Part shown: piece after piece, positions 13,216-14,105 of the stretch
How positions within the stretch are numbered: position 1 is the stretch's first letter
How the letters are laid out: each line of letters starts with the position of its first letter
Source of the DNA: Bacillus pseudomycoides DSM 12442
GTDB lineage: Bacteria > Bacillota > Bacilli > Bacillales > Bacillaceae_G
DNA length: 14,105 nucleotides
Assembly (NCBI RefSeq): GCF_000161455.1
Contig: NZ_CM000745.1
Location: 5,725,817 to 5,739,921 of the forward strand
Direction: 5' to 3'
Translations under genes and position numbers: made by a program
Notes under the pieces: generated by a model
The model's input: only the letters and a program-made list of their open reading frames with translations
Database searches by the model: none
Told to the model about the DNA's origin: nothing

Positions 13216-13268
13216 CACCCTGAAATTTTTTATTGTTACGAATAGTAGCGATAAAAAATTTCAGGGTG
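13216..13268 (-). promoter_or_regulatory. 18-bp perfect inverted repeat in the leader of the wall-binding gene
   Basis: CACCCTGAAATTTTTTAT (13216-13233) and ATAAAAAATTTCAGGGTG (13251-13268) are exact inverted copies around a 17-nt loop. The stem lies in the predicted 5' leader, about 35 nt upstream of the ribosome-binding site, with no T run directly after. It could control translation or mRNA stability, or mark an old insertion. Confidence 0.7.
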
Positions 13269-13328
13269 CAAAACAAAACAGGGGAAAGGAAGATAATTTG
13301 GATGAGGCTCTATCAATCTAGTGATATA

Positions 13329-13357
13329 TATAAAGGGCATTTACATAGAACTCACAA
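13329..13357 (-). promoter_or_regulatory. Promoter of the wall-binding protein gene
   Basis: TTGTGA (13357-13352) and TTTATA (13334-13329) are 17 bp apart; transcription would start near 13322 and give a leader of about 150 nt that includes the 18-bp hairpin. Confidence 0.55.
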
Positions 13358-13607
13358 ATATTTCTTTTGAAAAACGAAAAGGAGTTTTGTATCACTTGTA
13401 TTGGTGTGGTAACCACGTAATATGAAACAACCGCTTATTCACTTTCCTTAAGATTTAGGGGGAAATTAGCGAAAAAGTGTACGGATGTTCACACATTACA
13501 CTCCATTTTATCTTCTATTTCCTTTAGCCTGTTCCATTAAAAAATTGGAGCATCTGTTCACTCCTACTAAATAAATTAAAGAATGAAAATAAAAAAAACA
13601 AGATAGA

Positions 13608-13677
13608 ATTTACATTTGGAAACATTTACATTTTTAATTTTAAAAGTTTTTCTACAATTTTCTACAAATCATTTACA
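13608..13677 (+). repeat. Short ACA-type direct repeats
   Basis: ATTTACATTT occurs at 13608-13617 and 13624-13633. TCTACA (13651, 13661) and TTTACA (13672) then follow at 10- and 11-bp periods. The last three match the form of a PhoP box on the plus strand. Confidence 0.4.
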
Positions 13678-13701
13678 GACTCCCCTTATATCCCTTATAT
13701 T
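13672..13701 (+). promoter_or_regulatory. Orphan promoter candidate
   Basis: TTTACA (13672-13677) and TTATAT (13695-13700) are 17 bp apart on the plus strand. No supported gene follows in this window, so it may drive a noncoding RNA or be a relic. Confidence 0.35.
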
Positions 13702-13752
13702 AAAAGTGACTATATACAAATACTAAACAATGTGTAAAAATCACTTGATAAA

Positions 13753-13866
13753 TCATACACATAGCAAAGGATCAGAAAGGACTTCATTCACTGCTCCTAT
13801 AAAGAGTAAAAAAGAGGTAGTGGCCATGACTCCTGTCCCTATCAGAAACCTTATATAAGTTATCAT
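13753..13866 (-). CDS. Possible 37-residue hydrophobic peptide
   Basis: The frame codes MITYIRFLIGTGVMATTSFL followed by LFIGAVNEVLSDPLLCV, with one clear membrane-spanning segment (about residues 5-27). No ribosome-binding site precedes ATG 13866. It could be the remnant of a membrane protein or chance; the hydrophobic pattern is the only support. Confidence 0.2.
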   Translation of the reverse strand: MITYIRFLIGTGVMATTSFLLFIGAVNEVLSDPLLCV

Positions 13867-13986
13867 TTTCAAGCATTATGAAAAGTACCATTATAAATAG
13901 GAAGAAACTCGTTTCATATAGAAAAAACGGTTCCGTTTCAAGGTTTGACAGAAGCATAAACAGGTTGATAAATGTGTAGCAATATT

Positions 13987-14105
13987 GGTTCTGGTGCAAA
14001 AACCATTTGATAGAGATATAGAATCTACATGGCCTATTCAATGACAGATTATGATGCAAATCCAAATAACTTATGTATGAACCCAACTTCATTTTGTGCA
14101 GACTT
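13987..14105 (-). mobile_element. IS6/IS240-family element, right-hand part outside the window
   Basis: GGTTCTGGTGCAAA (13987-14000) is the terminal repeat. The 119 visible bases align with the mini-element at 10369-10486, diverged throughout but with a similar length. The element continues past the window edge. Confidence 0.75.
14049..14105 (-). CDS. IS6-family transposase, last 18 codons
   Basis: The minus strand enters from the right edge coding KSAQNEVGFIHKLFGFAS and stops at TAA 14051-14049, about 50 bp from the terminal repeat. This is the conserved C-terminal tail of IS240-type DDE transposases (form: SAQNEV.FIH.LFG.AS). Whether the rest is intact cannot be seen. Confidence 0.7.
   Translation of the reverse strand, partial: KSAQNEVGFIHKLFGFAS

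Larger units (their letters stand above)
13358..13986. other. Long interval without a convincing gene
   Basis: AT-rich DNA with no open frame that has both a ribosome-binding site and a recognisable product. It holds the orphan promoter and repeats at 13608-13701, a perfect palindrome AAACGGTTCCGTTT (13925-13938), and two overlapping short frames: plus 13730-13858 (42 codons, no ribosome-binding site) and minus 13753-13866 (37 codons, hydrophobic). Confidence 0.5.

Noticed and set aside
13001..13321. Plus-strand frame of 106 codons
   Set aside because: Antisense to the signal peptide and leader of the wall-binding gene; histidine-rich composition arises from the opposite-strand Met codons.
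13784..14092. Minus-strand frame of 102 codons
   Set aside because: Starts out of frame within the IS6 transposase tail, crosses its terminal repeat, and has no ribosome-binding site.
1..14105. tRNA, rRNA, riboswitch or toxin-antitoxin genes
   Set aside because: No cloverleaf, rRNA segment, known riboswitch core or paired small toxin-antitoxin genes could be recognised by eye.

Overview
The window looks like an accessory, insertion-sequence-rich stretch of a Bacillus cereus-group genome (B. cereus / B. thuringiensis type). The DNA is AT-rich with strong AGGAGG ribosome-binding sites. Three copies of the IS231-type terminal repeat (CATGCCCATCAACTTAAG) are present, as are several IS6/IS240-type ends (GGTTCTGKTGCAAA) and an IS66 transposase tail. 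Whether it lies on the chromosome or a plasmid cannot be told from the sequence.

Left part (1-3574). An unrecognised secreted protein runs off the left edge on the minus strand. Its ribosome-binding site sits about 41 nt from the start codon, with a perfect hairpin in between. An IS66 transposase tail (550-771) and a gene-less block with short repeats follow. Next is a large secreted glycoside-hydrolase-like protein (1055-3385, minus), whose promoter abuts a 34-bp near-perfect palindrome.

Middle part (3575-6186). A secreted multidomain metallophosphoesterase (minus) is preceded by TT-ACA hexamers spaced 9-11 bp apart next to a -10 box, which looks like a PhoP (phosphate starvation) box array.

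Mobile block (6186-11883). IS6-type ends sit on the outside and IS231-type ends lie just inside them, like a nested element. Between them are: an IS231 transposase N-terminal scrap; a frameshifted, truncated GNAT acetyltransferase; a divergent pair of a FabF-type ketoacyl synthase (minus) and an MmyB-type regulator (plus) sharing a 77-bp intergenic region with a palindromic operator; a NUDIX hydrolase; the last 34 codons of an interrupted gene; a 237-bp internally deleted IS6 element; a second IS231 end; a complete RimJ/RimL-type GNAT; a possible 37-codon ORF; and a hairpin-rich noncoding block. This resembles the passenger organisation described for IS231-bounded mobile insertion cassettes (MIC231), but the flanking bases do not form matching target duplications.

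Right part (11884-14105). A secreted protein with about 11 choline-binding-like wall-anchoring repeats (minus) has a leader with an 18-bp perfect inverted repeat and a good terminator. About 600 bp without a convincing gene follows, including an orphan promoter with Pho-box-like repeats. The window ends inside an IS6-family element, of which only the last 18 transposase codons and the terminal repeat are visible.

The most interesting candidate system is the ketoacyl synthase/MmyB pair. The synthase motifs (SACAIGN, HATST) recall actinobacterial enzymes rather than the housekeeping Bacillus FabF. The regulator belongs to a family linked to fatty-acid-like ligands, and the operator overlaps its promoter, which suggests a lipid-responsive, horizontally acquired module.
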